From Candidatus Kuenenia stuttgartensis (GTDB lineage: Bacteria > Planctomycetota > Planctomycetia > Planctomycetales > Planctomycetaceae), in NCBI GenBank assembly GCA_945861975.1, contig CAMAXD010000013.1, positions 1-37,597 of the forward strand: a stretch of DNA of 37,597 nucleotides. Reading direction: 5' to 3'. The notes under the pieces are model-generated. The model had not been told where the DNA came from and searched no databases. It worked only from the letters and a program-made list of their open reading frames with translations. Position numbers and translations under genes: made by a program. Shown piece by piece: positions 27,325 through 35,297 of this stretch (positions are counted from its first letter, which is position 1; the number at the start of each line of letters is the position of its first letter).

Positions 27325-28284
27325 ATGTCTTTAGCAATTGAATGTCGGCAGCTTACGAAGACGTGGCCGGGGAATCCACCGGTAGAAGCGGTGCGGGGGG
27401 TTAATCTGCAGGTAGAGCGCGGCACCTGTTTTGGAGTTCTGGGACCGAACGGTGCCGGGAAGACGACTACGATCGAGATTTGTGAAGGGTTGGTTCAAGC
27501 GACGAGTGGCGACGCGTATGTGCTCGGAAAAAACTGGGCTACACAGGCTGATGAGATCCGACAGGAAATCGGGATTTCTCTGCAGGAAACACGACTCTCC
27601 GAAAAGCTGACAGTGCTCGAAACGCTGACATTGTTTCGCAGCTTTTATCGATCCGGAATGAATCCTGAAGACGCCATTGCCAAAGTCTCTCTGCAGGAAA
27701 AGTCGAACGCTCGCATCAAGTCACTCTCTGGTGGGCAGAGGCAGCGTGTTGCGGTAGCGACCGCACTTGTGGGGAATCCACGATTGTTGTTCCTTGACGA
27801 ACCGACAACAGGGCTGGATCCACAGTCGCGCCGCGACCTGTGGAGAATTATCACGGAGTTTCGTGAGGCGGGCGGGACCGTGTTGCTGACGACTCATTAC
27901 ATGGATGAAGCGGAAAGGCTCTGTGACAAGGTGGCGATTTTTGATCGAGGGCGAATTCTTGCTATCGATACGCCACAGAAACTCATCTCTGATCTGGGAG
28001 CCGAACACGTTGTTGTATTCACCGTCAGTGGTGAATCGGCCGCGGCTTTGCAGGACGATTTTGGAATCAGTTTGCCAGGCGTCATTTCTGTTCGTATCGA
28101 AAGTGAGCATCGATGTCTTTCAGTTCGCGAGCCTCATATCGCGATTCCTGCTCTGCTGGCATTGATTAACGAGCGATCCCTGAGGCTGACGTCGTTGACG
28201 ACAAGACAAGCAACTCTGGAGGATGTTTTTGTGCATTACGCTGGGCATCGTCTGACGGACGAAAATTCGGGAGCCGTTCGATGA
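27325..28284 (+). CDS. ABC transporter ATP-binding protein
   Basis: The 319-residue ATPase subunit of an ABC-2 type exporter. Motifs: Walker A GPNGAGKTTT (residues 40-49), Q-loop SLQETRLSEKLT, signature LSGGQRQRVAVA, Walker B LLFLDEPTTGLDP, and H-loop VLLTTHYMDEAE. The roughly 85-residue C-terminal extension with HVVVFTVSGESAAAL and LEDVFVHYAG is typical of drug or polysaccharide exporters of the DrrA/CcmA type. I chose the ATG at 27325 (MSLAIECRQLTK); the frame runs back to 27244 but the added residues do not belong to the family. The stop overlaps the permease start as ATGA, so the two are translationally coupled. The exported substrate cannot be told. Confidence 0.93.
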   Translation: MSLAIECRQLTKTWPGNPPVEAVRGVNLQVERGTCFGVLGPNGAGKTTTIEICEGLVQATSGDAYVLGKNWATQADEIRQEIGISLQETRLSEKLTVLETLTLFRSFYRSGMNPEDAIAKVSLQEKSNARIKSLSGGQRQRVAVATALVGNPRLLFLDEPTTGLDPQSRRDLWRIITEFREAGGTVLLTTHYMDEAERLCDKVAIFDRGRILAIDTPQKLISDLGAEHVVVFTVSGESAAALQDDFGISLPGVISVRIESEHRCLSVREPHIAIPALLALINERSLRLTSLTTRQATLEDVFVHYAGHRLTDENSGAVR

Positions 28285-29339
28285 GTTCATCCTGGAAGAT
28301 GCATCCCGTCACCCAGTTATTTCTCGCTCGGTTTCGGGAGTTTATCCGACAGCCGGAAGCCGTCTTTTGGTCCTATGTTTTTCCCCTGGTCATGATGATT
28401 GCGCTCGGACTCGCCTTCCGCAGCGAGCCAATGGAAGCCATTTCAATTGTTGTGCAGGACGGCGGAGGAGCAGAGTTACTGGCAGAGACACTACGCGGCA
28501 GCAAGTCGCTGATTGTCTCGAGCGGAACCGAGCTGCAGTGTCGGCAGCAGCTTCGCGCCGGGCAGAGCGAGCTGATTGTTGTGGCGGAAACTAATAACTC
28601 TGCAGCGGGTTATCGTTTTGTTTTTGATCCCACTCGTCCCGGTAGTATTCATGCTCGTGACGTGGTCAACGATGTTTTACAGCGCGCCGCGGGCCGTCAG
28701 GATCCTTTGAAAACGACTGATGTGGCGATCGCCGAGCCCGGCAGTCGCTACATTGATTTCCTTGTGCCAGGCCTGATTGGCATGGGCTTGATGGGCGGTG
28801 GTGTCTGGGGCGTTGGCTATGCCATCGTTGACATGCGAATTCGCCAGGTACTGAAGCGGTTCATGGGAACTCCTATGAAGAAGCCTCATTTTGTCGCCGC
28901 CATGATGTTCAGCCGAATGATCTTTATGATTCCGGAGATCATCGTGGTACTGCTGGTGTCACGATTTTTGTTTGGAGTAATCAATCACGGTAGTTATCTC
29001 AACGTCATGTTACTGATCGTGCTGGGAGCATTTGAGTTTGCCGGGATTGGGCTGCTGATTGCCAGTCGTGCAAAGACGCTGGAAGCCGTCTCGGGATTGA
29101 TGAATCTGGCGATGGTGCCGATGTGGATTGGCTCGGGAATCTTCTTCTCGGCGAAGCGGTTTCCGGAATTCGTGCAGCCTTTGATAGGCCTGCTTCCTCT
29201 CACACCACTGATCTCCGCGTTGCGTCAGGTGATGCAGGAGGGAGCCGGCACCATCGCGATTCTTCCGGAGATTGCTGTGATCTCAGTGTGGGGCGTTCTG
29301 ACATTTGCCGTCGCGATACGGATCTTTCGCTGGGAATGA
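28281..29339 (+). CDS. ABC-2 type transporter permease
   Basis: The 352-residue membrane partner of the preceding ATPase. One membrane segment lies near residues 28-50 (FWSYVFPLVMMIALGLAF), then a periplasmic region of about 120 residues (IVVQDGGGAELLAETLRG and the DPTRPGSIHARDVV stretch), then five segments between about 155 and 345. This is the ABC-2/YhgE-like layout with a large extracytoplasmic loop. FVAAMMFSRMIFMIPEIIVV and the following PLTPLISALRQVM stretch are typical of this family. It starts with an ATGA overlap. Its stop is only four bases from the stop of pheS on the other strand, so transcripts of the two must overlap or terminate inside the coding ends. Confidence 0.92.
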   Translation: MSSSWKMHPVTQLFLARFREFIRQPEAVFWSYVFPLVMMIALGLAFRSEPMEAISIVVQDGGGAELLAETLRGSKSLIVSSGTELQCRQQLRAGQSELIVVAETNNSAAGYRFVFDPTRPGSIHARDVVNDVLQRAAGRQDPLKTTDVAIAEPGSRYIDFLVPGLIGMGLMGGGVWGVGYAIVDMRIRQVLKRFMGTPMKKPHFVAAMMFSRMIFMIPEIIVVLLVSRFLFGVINHGSYLNVMLLIVLGAFEFAGIGLLIASRAKTLEAVSGLMNLAMVPMWIGSGIFFSAKRFPEFVQPLIGLLPLTPLISALRQVMQEGAGTIAILPEIAVISVWGVLTFAVAIRIFRWE

Positions 29340-29343
29340 ATGC

Positions 29344-30348
29344 TTAGAACTGCGACAGAAATCGCATGTCATTCTCATAGAAGCGTCGGATGTCGTCGAC
29401 ACCGTAATGTTTCATGCAGAACCGTTCGATCCCCAGTCCAAAGGCAAACCCGGTGTATTCCTCCGGATCATATCCAACCTCTGCAAACACATTTGGATCC
29501 ACCATTCCGGCTCCACCGATTTCCATCCAGCTGTTGCCCCATTTCATATCCACTTCCACAGATGGCTCTGTGAATGGGAAGAATGAAGGCCTGAAGCGAA
29601 TCTCGACATCAGGGCCGAGAAAGCTGCGAGCAAACAAACTGAGGACCGTCTTCAGTTGTGCCATCGTAACATGACGGTCAACCATCAGGCCTTCCATCTG
29701 GTGGAACATGCACGAGTGCGTAGCATCAATCGTGTCTGGTCGATAAACGCGGCCCAGTGAAACAATTCGAATCGGCGGCTTTGTCGTCTCCATAGTGCGG
29801 ATCTGTACCGTCGAAGTCTGACTGCGGAGAAGTACTGGGCCGCCAGCCGCTACCGACGCACACGCGACGTAGAAATTGTCGAGCGGATCGCGGGCTGGAT
29901 GGTCTTCCGGGATGTTGAGAGCCTCAAAGTTGTGACGTTCATCTTCAATCTCTGGCCCATCAACGACCGTGAAACCAAAGCGTCCCATGAGTTCCCTGAA
30001 CTCCGTGATGACGCGAGTGATCGGATGGAGTTGGCCGATTTTTGGACGTTCACCTGGCAGCGTCACGTCAAAATCAGAGGCTGCCTTCTGAGTCTGTGAT
30101 TTAAGTTGCTCCAGTTTGGCATCCAGTTGCGCTGTGACATTGGTTCGGACCTCATTGAAACGCTTGCCAACGGCTGGTTTCTCTGCCGGAGTCGCTATGC
30201 CGACAACTTTCTGCAGATCTTTAACTCGACCATTCTTCTGACCGAGGAATTCAATGCGAACCTTCTCCAGCGAATCAGAATCCGTGGACACAGCAATTGC
30301 GTTCAAGGCGGCTGTTTCAAACTCGTTGAATGCGTTGAGGATTTCCAT
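29344..30348 (-). CDS. pheS: Phenylalanine-tRNA ligase alpha subunit
   Basis: The catalytic alpha subunit of the (alpha-beta)2 enzyme that charges tRNA-Phe. The 334 residues from the ATG at 30348 are of usual length. An N-terminal coiled-coil arm leads to the class II core: [53 protein letters not shown], and the C-terminal [18 protein letters not shown]. All are intact. An in-frame GTG at 30390 would add 14 residues including three Phe, but an N-terminus of [10 protein letters not shown] is more typical. The beta-subunit gene pheT is not downstream, where an unrelated exporter converges. rplT lies upstream behind a terminator. Confidence 0.95.
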   Translation of the reverse strand: MEILNAFNEFETAALNAIAVSTDSDSLEKVRIEFLGQKNGRVKDLQKVVGIATPAEKPAVGKRFNEVRTNVTAQLDAKLEQLKSQTQKAASDFDVTLPGERPKIGQLHPITRVITEFRELMGRFGFTVVDGPEIEDERHNFEALNIPEDHPARDPLDNFYVACASVAAGGPVLLRSQTSTVQIRTMETTKPPIRIVSLGRVYRPDTIDATHSCMFHQMEGLMVDRHVTMAQLKTVLSLFARSFLGPDVEIRFRPSFFPFTEPSVEVDMKWGNSWMEIGGAGMVDPNVFAEVGYDPEEYTGFAFGLGIERFCMKHYGVDDIRRFYENDMRFLSQF

Positions 30349-30392
30349 ACTGTGCTGTTCTGTAAACTTTATCCACCTGAAAAAACGCACTC

Positions 30393-30410
30393 GCAGGGCT
30401 CAAGCCCTGC
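30393..30410 (-). promoter_or_regulatory. Hairpin in the pheS leader, followed by a T-run
   Basis: GCAGGGC (30393-30399) and GCCCTGC (30404-30410) form a perfect 7-base stem with a 4-base loop. On the minus strand it is followed after six to seven bases by TTTTTT (about 30381-30386) and then the pheS start at 30348. The distance from stem to T-run is longer than in a canonical terminator, so an attenuator-like role is possible but unproven. No T-box or leader-peptide evidence beyond nearby Phe codons was seen. Confidence 0.4.
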
Positions 30411-30460
30411 CGCTCGCCAATGCAGGGGCAGGCACCAAATGAGTCTAGGAACGCGACGCG

Positions 30461-30505
30461 AAAAAGAAATCGGGCGAGCCCTCAAAGGCAAAGGCTCGCC
30501 CGATT
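30461..30505 (-). terminator. Intrinsic terminator after rplT
   Basis: AATCGGGCGAGCC (30468-30480) pairs perfectly with GGCTCGCCCGATT (30493-30505), a 13-base stem with a 12-base loop. On the minus strand it is followed by TCTTTTTCG. It lies 40 bases past the rplT stop and separates rpmI-rplT from pheS. Confidence 0.88.
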
Positions 30506-30519
30506 CAAAATTCAATTGA

Positions 30520-30546
30520 GATCAACTCGATCAACTCGATCAATTC
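30520..30546. repeat. Three tandem 9-base repeats
   Basis: GATCAACTC occurs at 30520-30528 and 30529-30537, followed by the variant GATCAATTC at 30538-30546, touching the rplT stop codon. Likely a replication-slippage product; no role seen. Confidence 0.7.
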
Positions 30547-30907
30547 AGGCGACTGTGCTGCGAGCCTTCTTTGCGATCTCTACGATTTCGCCGAAGACTT
30601 CAGGATTAGAGATTGCGATTTCGCTGAGCTGCTTTCGGTTTAGTCCAACCTTAGCCAATAAGAGGCCATGCATGAAAGTTGAGTAGTTCATGCCAAGCTG
30701 GCTTACTGCAGCGGAAATTCGAGTGATCCACAGAGCCCGGAATTCACGCTTGCGAGTGCGTCGGTCTCGGGTCGCAAATGCGCGGGCCCGGACCAGCGTT
30801 TCCTTGACTGTTCGCAACAGCTTGCTGCGTCCACCAACATTACCACGCGCTTCTTTGAAGAGACGCTTTTTTGAACGGTGACGAGCTTTCCCGAGACGAA
30901 CACGCAT
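30545..30907 (-). CDS. rplT: 50S ribosomal protein L20
   Basis: L20 binds 23S rRNA early in assembly of the large ribosomal subunit. The 120-residue sequence has the basic N-terminus ([19 protein letters not shown]), then [18 protein letters not shown] and YSTFMHGL, which are the L20 hallmarks. The length is normal. The ATG at 30907 starts MRVRLGK; the common MARVKRG form is slightly reworded. It follows rpmI by 98 bases and is followed by a strong terminator. In E. coli, L20 represses the rpmI-rplT message; an L20-binding structure in this leader was not identified. Confidence 0.97.
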   Translation of the reverse strand: MRVRLGKARHRSKKRLFKEARGNVGGRSKLLRTVKETLVRARAFATRDRRTRKREFRALWITRISAAVSQLGMNYSTFMHGLLLAKVGLNRKQLSEIAISNPEVFGEIVEIAKKARSTVA

Positions 30908-31005
30908 TGGACCGGACCTTCAGAGCAAACAACCGTATGACTTTAAGAATCTTTTCTCAGACTGATCGCCACCCAGACAATCAGCATCCAGCGAGAGTTC
31001 TCGCA

Positions 31006-31206
31006 CTAAGCACCTGGGCGAAGAGCATCCATGATGATCCTTGCTTCAGCACCACAAACCAACCCACCGGCTCGCAGATTTCGCTTGCGCTTTGCGCCTT
31101 TGTGGCTGAGCAAGTGACCGCGAGACGACTTTCGATGAGTCGCTTTGCCAGACGCCGTAATCTTAAAACGGCGTTTCATTCCCTTATGTGTCTTCTGCTT
31201 TGGCAT
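31006..31206 (-). CDS. rpmI: 50S ribosomal protein L35
   Basis: L35 is a small basic protein of the large ribosomal subunit. The ATG at 31206 gives 66 residues beginning MPKQKTHKGMKRRFKITASG, the standard L35 start; upstream in-frame residues MKVAEIK are not part of the family. The middle RGHLLSHKGAKRKRNLR is also typical. It is the first gene of the unit, with a promoter about 90 bases upstream. The usual neighbour infC (initiation factor 3) is absent upstream. Confidence 0.96.
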   Translation of the reverse strand: MPKQKTHKGMKRRFKITASGKATHRKSSRGHLLSHKGAKRKRNLRAGGLVCGAEARIIMDALRPGA

Positions 31207-31909
31207 TTTTATCTCCGCGACTTTCACCAGCTCCCAGAGGAAACTGACTCGCGATATGAACTAATGTATACGTTTTTCTGAGAAAGAGCCGGGGAGTATA
31301 ACGAACATCACTCCGGCTTGTAAAGGAGCTTGCGGAGCGATCAGGGCAATTTTCAAGCTCAGCAAGACTGCAGATCGATCGATTATCGTCCGCAGCTATG
31401 GAATTCACGAGCAAAACTGGCGTGAAGAAGCTTTCTACCTGGGTACCGAAGAGACTGCCGATGCCAGCCGGCCCACTGCATGCTACCGAACTTCAGGCTT
31501 TCTGGGGACGCCGTTGAGGAAAAACTCCCGTTCTTGAATGAGAACCATCGTCAATCGGCTGTTTTTGCACCTGTCCAACCTGCTTCGGCCCGCGTTCGGC
31601 AGGCATTGCCGATCTGTGGCAAAGACAGTTCCCCTTTGCCTGTCGGCCTGAAGAATCGGCGTTGCAGTGAAAATCGAACTGCCGGTATTCTGCCTTCCTC
31701 TCCAATTTTCCTCATGAACTCAAACGGGCGGTTGAGGCCACTTCTCGGTGGCCATCTCTCCGTCAGGCAAGACTTAGAGGAAGGAGTCAGGAAACGGGCT
31801 TGGCAGCCATGGGTGCTCGACACTCAGAATTCCTGACACTTTTTTCTTCGGCTTTTCGTTTCCTCTCTCTGAAAATCTCACCTTTCGCGGCTTCCTGAAA
31901 GGCGCTCTC
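31207..31909. other. Long divergent intergenic region, rpmI / TPR lipoprotein
   Basis: These 703 bases between divergent genes contain the rpmI promoter at its left end and the start of the TPR lipoprotein gene at its right end. Open frames on both strands (for example 31480-31836 plus, 31551-31823 minus) overlap each other and resemble no family. No infC remnant, tRNA or clear repeat was found. Confidence 0.55.
31295..31324 (-). promoter_or_regulatory. Sigma70-like promoter for rpmI-rplT
   Basis: On the minus strand TTTACA (31319-31324) and TATACT (31295-31300) are separated by 18 bases. Both hexamers match the housekeeping consensus at five positions. Transcription would start near 31288 and give a leader of about 80 bases before the rpmI ATG. 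Confidence 0.65.
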
Positions 31910-33145
31910 ATGTCTTCGTTGCGACTGCGGCATTTGTTCCGCGGACTTTTTGCTTTGGCTTGTATTTCTATTGTCGCCGGTTGTGGAACAATGGGCAGCA
32001 ATATGGCCAACCGGTCCGGCATGAGTTACTACAAGAAGGGTAACTACGCCGCAGCGGCCGGAGAATTTCAGAATGCGATGAAGTCTGATCCGGCGAACCC
32101 TGACTACATCGCTAATCTTGCGAAAGCTCGGATGAAAATCGGGGATGCTCCGAATGCGGAGCGATACTATCGTCAGGCATTGACGATCGATCCATCCCAC
32201 CAGCCGTCCTATCACGGTCTTGCCGAGCTAATGATGGATCAAGGACGAAGTCAGGAAGCCACTGCAATGCTTTCCACATGGGCTGGTACACAGCCGTATA
32301 TTGCTGAGTCACACGTAGAACTCGCATGGCTTCAACGCGAGTTGGGAAATAATTCCGGGGCGGTTCAGTCACTGGAACGCGCGCTGGACGTGAATCCGAA
32401 CCACGCAACAGCATTGGCTCACATGGGACAATACTATGAAGAGTCGGGTCAGCTCGACGAGGCTGTTGCCTACTACCAGGACTCGCTGCACGCAGACTGG
32501 AATCAGCCGGAAGTTCATTCTCGCATGGCAGCCGCTTCAACTGGTGCCGACAGCCCGATGGCATCAACTGCGATGGCTCGCGGCGTGCATCCTTACAGCA
32601 TTCCACGTCAGCAAACAGCGTTTGGGCCGCCATCTGCGGGTGCTCAAATGGCACAGATGCAGATGATGCAGACTCAAATGGCAATGTCGGGCAATCCAAC
32701 GTACGGTAGCTCGATGGCCGGCAGTGCAATGTACGGTCAATCGATGCCCGGCCAGATGGCGATGTCTCAGCCTGGACCTTCGGGGAACATGTCGGCCGGC
32801 TCTATGTCGGCTCATTATCCGTCGATGTCATCGGGTTGGCAGCCGTCAAATTCTCCGATGATGACAATGCCCACTCAGACAGCTTCGTTTGACGAACAGT
32901 TGCCGATGATGAGCCAGCCTTCCGAAACCATGACCTGGCCGGCGGGCACCACGATTCCATCAGAAATGCCTGCAGCGCCAGCATCAAAAACTGCAGTGGC
33001 ACCGACACCGGATCCCGCGTTCTCGGCCATTTCAACCGGGGTCGATTCGACACCGATCACGACCGCTTCTTTTACTCAGGCGGAGGCAGCGACACCTGAA
33101 CTCCAGAATCACAGCAATGGCGATCCTTTGGTTGATGCGTTCTGA
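31910..33145 (+). CDS. TPR-repeat lipoprotein with Met-rich C-terminus
   Basis: A 411-residue lipoprotein: a signal peptide (LFRGLFALACISIVAG) ends in the lipobox VAGC, with the acylated cysteine at about residue 25. Residues about 34-200 hold four to five tetratricopeptide repeats, seen as YYKKGNYAAAAGEFQNAMKSD, YYRQALTIDPSHQPSYHGLA (shortened), AVQSLERALDVNPNHATAL and YYEESGQLDEAVAYYQDSL. TPRs bind partner proteins. After about residue 205 the chain is low-complexity, rich in Met, Ser, Gly, Gln and Pro (QMAQMQMMQTQMAMSGNP and the SMAGSAMYGQSMPG stretch), probably disordered. Lipid-anchored TPR proteins often act in pilus, secretion or outer-membrane assembly; no such genes are adjacent, so the role is unknown. 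A terminator follows. Confidence 0.9.
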   Translation: MSSLRLRHLFRGLFALACISIVAGCGTMGSNMANRSGMSYYKKGNYAAAAGEFQNAMKSDPANPDYIANLAKARMKIGDAPNAERYYRQALTIDPSHQPSYHGLAELMMDQGRSQEATAMLSTWAGTQPYIAESHVELAWLQRELGNNSGAVQSLERALDVNPNHATALAHMGQYYEESGQLDEAVAYYQDSLHADWNQPEVHSRMAAASTGADSPMASTAMARGVHPYSIPRQQTAFGPPSAGAQMAQMQMMQTQMAMSGNPTYGSSMAGSAMYGQSMPGQMAMSQPGPSGNMSAGSMSAHYPSMSSGWQPSNSPMMTMPTQTASFDEQLPMMSQPSETMTWPAGTTIPSEMPAAPASKTAVAPTPDPAFSAISTGVDSTPITTASFTQAEAATPELQNHSNGDPLVDAF

Positions 33146-33585
33146 CTCCTTGTTGTGAACGTCGACAGACCTGAATGCGTTCCGTCGGATTTCGGTCACG
33201 GGACGCGTTTTTGTTGACAGAACGAAGCTCGACGTGCAGAAACGTCGCGGGAAAGTGGCCCCGATTGGGGCTCACTATCGCTCACATTTAAGTCCCTGGC
33301 CGCACACTGTTTCTGAGTTTGGACGGCGGGATGTGTCAATAACGCACGGCTTTCCGAAGTCGTAAGAATCCACTCCATCAGCCTGAATCTCCGTGAATTC
33401 GTCAATTTGCACTGTGTCCCGGCGAGTCTGGCGACGTGATACGCATGACGGTCGGATCGATTTCGAATGCTCCGGCATCGGCTTTGCCTTTTAATGAATC
33501 CTGCAAAGGTCTTGTCAGATCTTTCAGTCTGGATTTACAAGCGGTGGCCCGTTCATACGGTGCTTCCAAAGAAAGGCAGCGAGCA
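33146..33585. other. Intergenic region between the TPR lipoprotein and the eRF1-like gene
   Basis: These 440 bases contain the terminator of the lipoprotein gene (listed separately). The frame of the following gene stays open back to 33436, but no family match extends there. Nothing else was identified. Confidence 0.5.
33174..33212 (+). terminator. Intrinsic terminator after the TPR lipoprotein gene
   Basis: GCGTTCCG (33177-33184) pairs with CGGGACGC (33199-33206) with one G-T wobble; flanking A-T pairs extend the stem. It is followed by GTTTTTG. It lies about 30 bases past the stop codon. Confidence 0.75.
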
Positions 33586-34005
33586 ATGGTTCATCATTCC
33601 GGCGTTTGGATTGATCATCGGCAGGCAGTGATTGTCAGTCTCTCTGGATCTGAGCCAACCGTGACACGAATCGAGTCCGGGGCTGAGAAGCATGTGCGGT
33701 CCTCCAGCGGTTCGCGTCAGGCGGGGTCCGGGGAATCGCATCACGGGACTCCTGAGGATGTGATTGATCGAAAATTCGACAACCATCTAAAAAGCTACTA
33801 CGAAGAAGTTGCGGAAGGTCTGAAGGATGCCGGGGCGGTCCTCGTTATGGGGCCCGGTGAGGCCAGAACCGAGTTTCAAAAGCAGATCAAAAGCAAGGAA
33901 CTGCTTGCGAAAGTCGTCGGGAACGAGAAGTGTGACAAGATGACAGACCCGCAGATCGTGGCAAGAGTGCGTGAGTTCTTCGCCGCGCATGCAAAAACCG
34001 CATAG
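33586..34005 (+). CDS. Small eRF1-like (baeRF-type) protein
   Basis: The 139-residue protein begins HSGVWIDHRQAVIVSLSG and ends with a second half reading YYEEVAEGLKDAGAVLVMGPGEARTEFQKQI, then VVGNEKCDKMTDPQIVARVREFF. This two-part pattern (VWIDHR near the start, then V-x-GPGxAKxEF and D-x-x-TDxQ-I/L-V) is that of small bacterial proteins often labelled translational machinery protein, related to the central/C-terminal domains of eRF1/Pelota. The GGQ peptide-release motif of eRF1 is not present, so peptidyl-tRNA hydrolysis is not implied. I chose the ATG at 33586, with AAAGG about ten bases upstream; the frame runs back to 33436 without a family match. Function not established; cytoplasmic. 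Confidence 0.72.
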   Translation: MVHHSGVWIDHRQAVIVSLSGSEPTVTRIESGAEKHVRSSSGSRQAGSGESHHGTPEDVIDRKFDNHLKSYYEEVAEGLKDAGAVLVMGPGEARTEFQKQIKSKELLAKVVGNEKCDKMTDPQIVARVREFFAAHAKTA

Positions 34006-34059
34006 CTTGCCTTTGATTCTCCGGCCCATGAAAAGCCTGTGCATAAGCTGCCAGATCTG

Positions 34060-34413
34060 TCACGCAAGAAGCGGCCGCAGGGTTTCGCCATGAACATCGG
34101 TCGGGTGGAAATCGCGTCACGTGATCGTGAGAGGTATATTTTCTTGTGGTCGAGCCCAAGTCGATGCAGTTTGGTCGCATTGACGTGGTGGGCGTGTAGC
34201 CGCAGAATCCGCGATGTTCATTCCGCGATGTTCATTCCGCGGTGGTGTTTTCAGCCGTGTGGAAATAACCCCTTGAGGTGCGTTTGTGGGCCACCTCGTC
34301 ACTGCGTTTTTGTGATTGTCGAGTCTGACGATATCCAGGGAATTTCTGTCGTCACCCTGACTCAGTGGGGGCCGCCCGAATTCGGAGCCCCAGACGATCA
34401 ATGTCTCGGGCAA
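34060..34413 (-). pseudogene. Decayed 3' end of a DUF1501 gene
   Basis: Three conserved DUF1501 C-terminal blocks are found in the right order on the minus strand but not in one frame. Block 1 (34291-34413) reads ETLIVWGSEFGR and then DNHKNAVTRW, the counterparts of DTLVIWGGEFGR and RDHHKNAFTMW. Block 2 (34140-34199) reads LHAHHVNATKLHRLGLDHKK, like VHVHDLHATILHLLGLDHKK. It is in a different frame. Block 3 (34060-34116) reads RDFHPTDVHGETLRPLLA then TGA, like GRDFRLTDVHGEVV at the family C-terminus. Between blocks 1 and 2 the expected WLAGGGIKGG region is missing and replaced by a tandem 14-base repeat. The N-terminal three quarters are absent. It is therefore a truncated, frameshifted remnant. 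Confidence 0.8.
34209..34236. repeat. Tandem 14-base duplication
   Basis: CCGCGATGTTCATT occurs twice back to back (34209-34222 and 34223-34236), followed by CCGCG. It lies inside the DUF1501 remnant, where the conserved Gly-rich segment is lost, and is probably a slippage scar. Confidence 0.85.
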
Positions 34414-34584
34414 TATCTCCGCGTCTCCGCGAAGGCAATGCTTCCGAGGTTCATCCCGCCGGATAGAACAAAGCCACGCTGAGAACATTGTTTTCTAAAC
34501 ATGGAATTGTCCGTCTATCTGGCGTGCAATCGCGGTCGCTCGCGAATCGCACGTCGTCGTGTAACATGAGGATGTGATTCTGTC

Positions 34585-35136
34585 TTGCTTTCGCAACCAC
34601 GTGGGAGACGTCCGGTGTTGCCGATCATTCTCGGGATTGTTGTTGTTATTGTTGTTGCCATTCTGATTATTGGTTTTTCTCGCCCCTCAACGTTTCGAGT
34701 TGAGCGATCGATCACGGTTAATGTGCCTTCGGAGACAGTCTATGCTCTACTGACGGATTTTCGTCGATCCGAAGCATGGTCACCGTGGGAGAAGAAAGAT
34801 CTCAACATGAAGAAGACATTCAGCGGTCCGGCGACCGGCCTGGGTGCTGCTTTTGAATGGGAAGGCAATCAGAACGTCGGGCATGGTCGGCAGGAAATTG
34901 TTGAAGTGGTTCCTCACTCCAAAGTCAAAACGCGACTAAACTTCTATAAGCCGTTCAAGGGTGAGAACATGGCCGAGTTTTTGTTTGAGCCGGCGAACGG
35001 GGCAACTCTGGTTCGATGGGTCATGTATGGCCCGTTGAATTTCATCGTGCGAGTTCTATGCTTCAACATGGACAAGATGATTGGAAAGGACTTCGAAGAG
35101 GGACTGGCCAATATTAAAGCTCACCTTGAGAAGTAG
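34585..35136 (+). CDS. Membrane-anchored SRPBCC-family protein
   Basis: The protein has one N-terminal membrane helix (PIILGIVVVIVVAILIIGF) and a SRPBCC (START-like/polyketide cyclase-type) domain from about residue 38: FRVERSITVNVPSETVYALL, then WSPWEKKD, GLGAAFEWEGN, and the closing GLANIKAHLEK helix. The SRPBCC fold is a helix-grip pocket for hydrophobic ligands; the ligand is unknown. The WSPWEKKD segment after the first strand is common in the YndB/polyketide_cyc2-like group. Start is uncertain: TTG at 34585 has a distant GAGGA; GTG at 34615 has GGGAG at good spacing and would start just before the helix. I list the longer form. It stands alone, followed 160 bases later by the VCBS gene. 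Confidence 0.82.
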   Translation: MLSQPRGRRPVLPIILGIVVVIVVAILIIGFSRPSTFRVERSITVNVPSETVYALLTDFRRSEAWSPWEKKDLNMKKTFSGPATGLGAAFEWEGNQNVGHGRQEIVEVVPHSKVKTRLNFYKPFKGENMAEFLFEPANGATLVRWVMYGPLNFIVRVLCFNMDKMIGKDFEEGLANIKAHLEK

Positions 35137-35297
35137 TTTTGCAATGTGTCGCTTTGAGCGTGACGGGAGTCCTCAAACAGTCTCCCGTTGTTTTTGTCTC
35201 ACCCTCGATGCGTTCGTGTCCCATCTTGACTAAAATATGCGGCTGAGCCTGAAACCTGAACCTTCGAACCACCATATCTTCTGCTGGAAGTTTTCTC

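Noticed and set aside
27162-27425. GTG start for the DUF5722 protein
   Set aside because: It would bury the signal peptide and overlap the divergent ABC ATPase gene.
31480-31836. 118-residue plus-strand open frame
   Set aside because: Overlaps unrelated open frames on the other strand, resembles no family and lacks a convincing start.
34039-34482. 147-residue plus-strand open frame
   Set aside because: It lies antisense to the DUF1501 remnant, has no family match and no ribosome-binding site; it is a by-product of the pseudogene sequence.
34117-34488. 123-residue minus-strand open frame as an intact gene
   Set aside because: Only its first half matches DUF1501 and the continuation is in other frames, so it is part of the pseudogene, not a gene.
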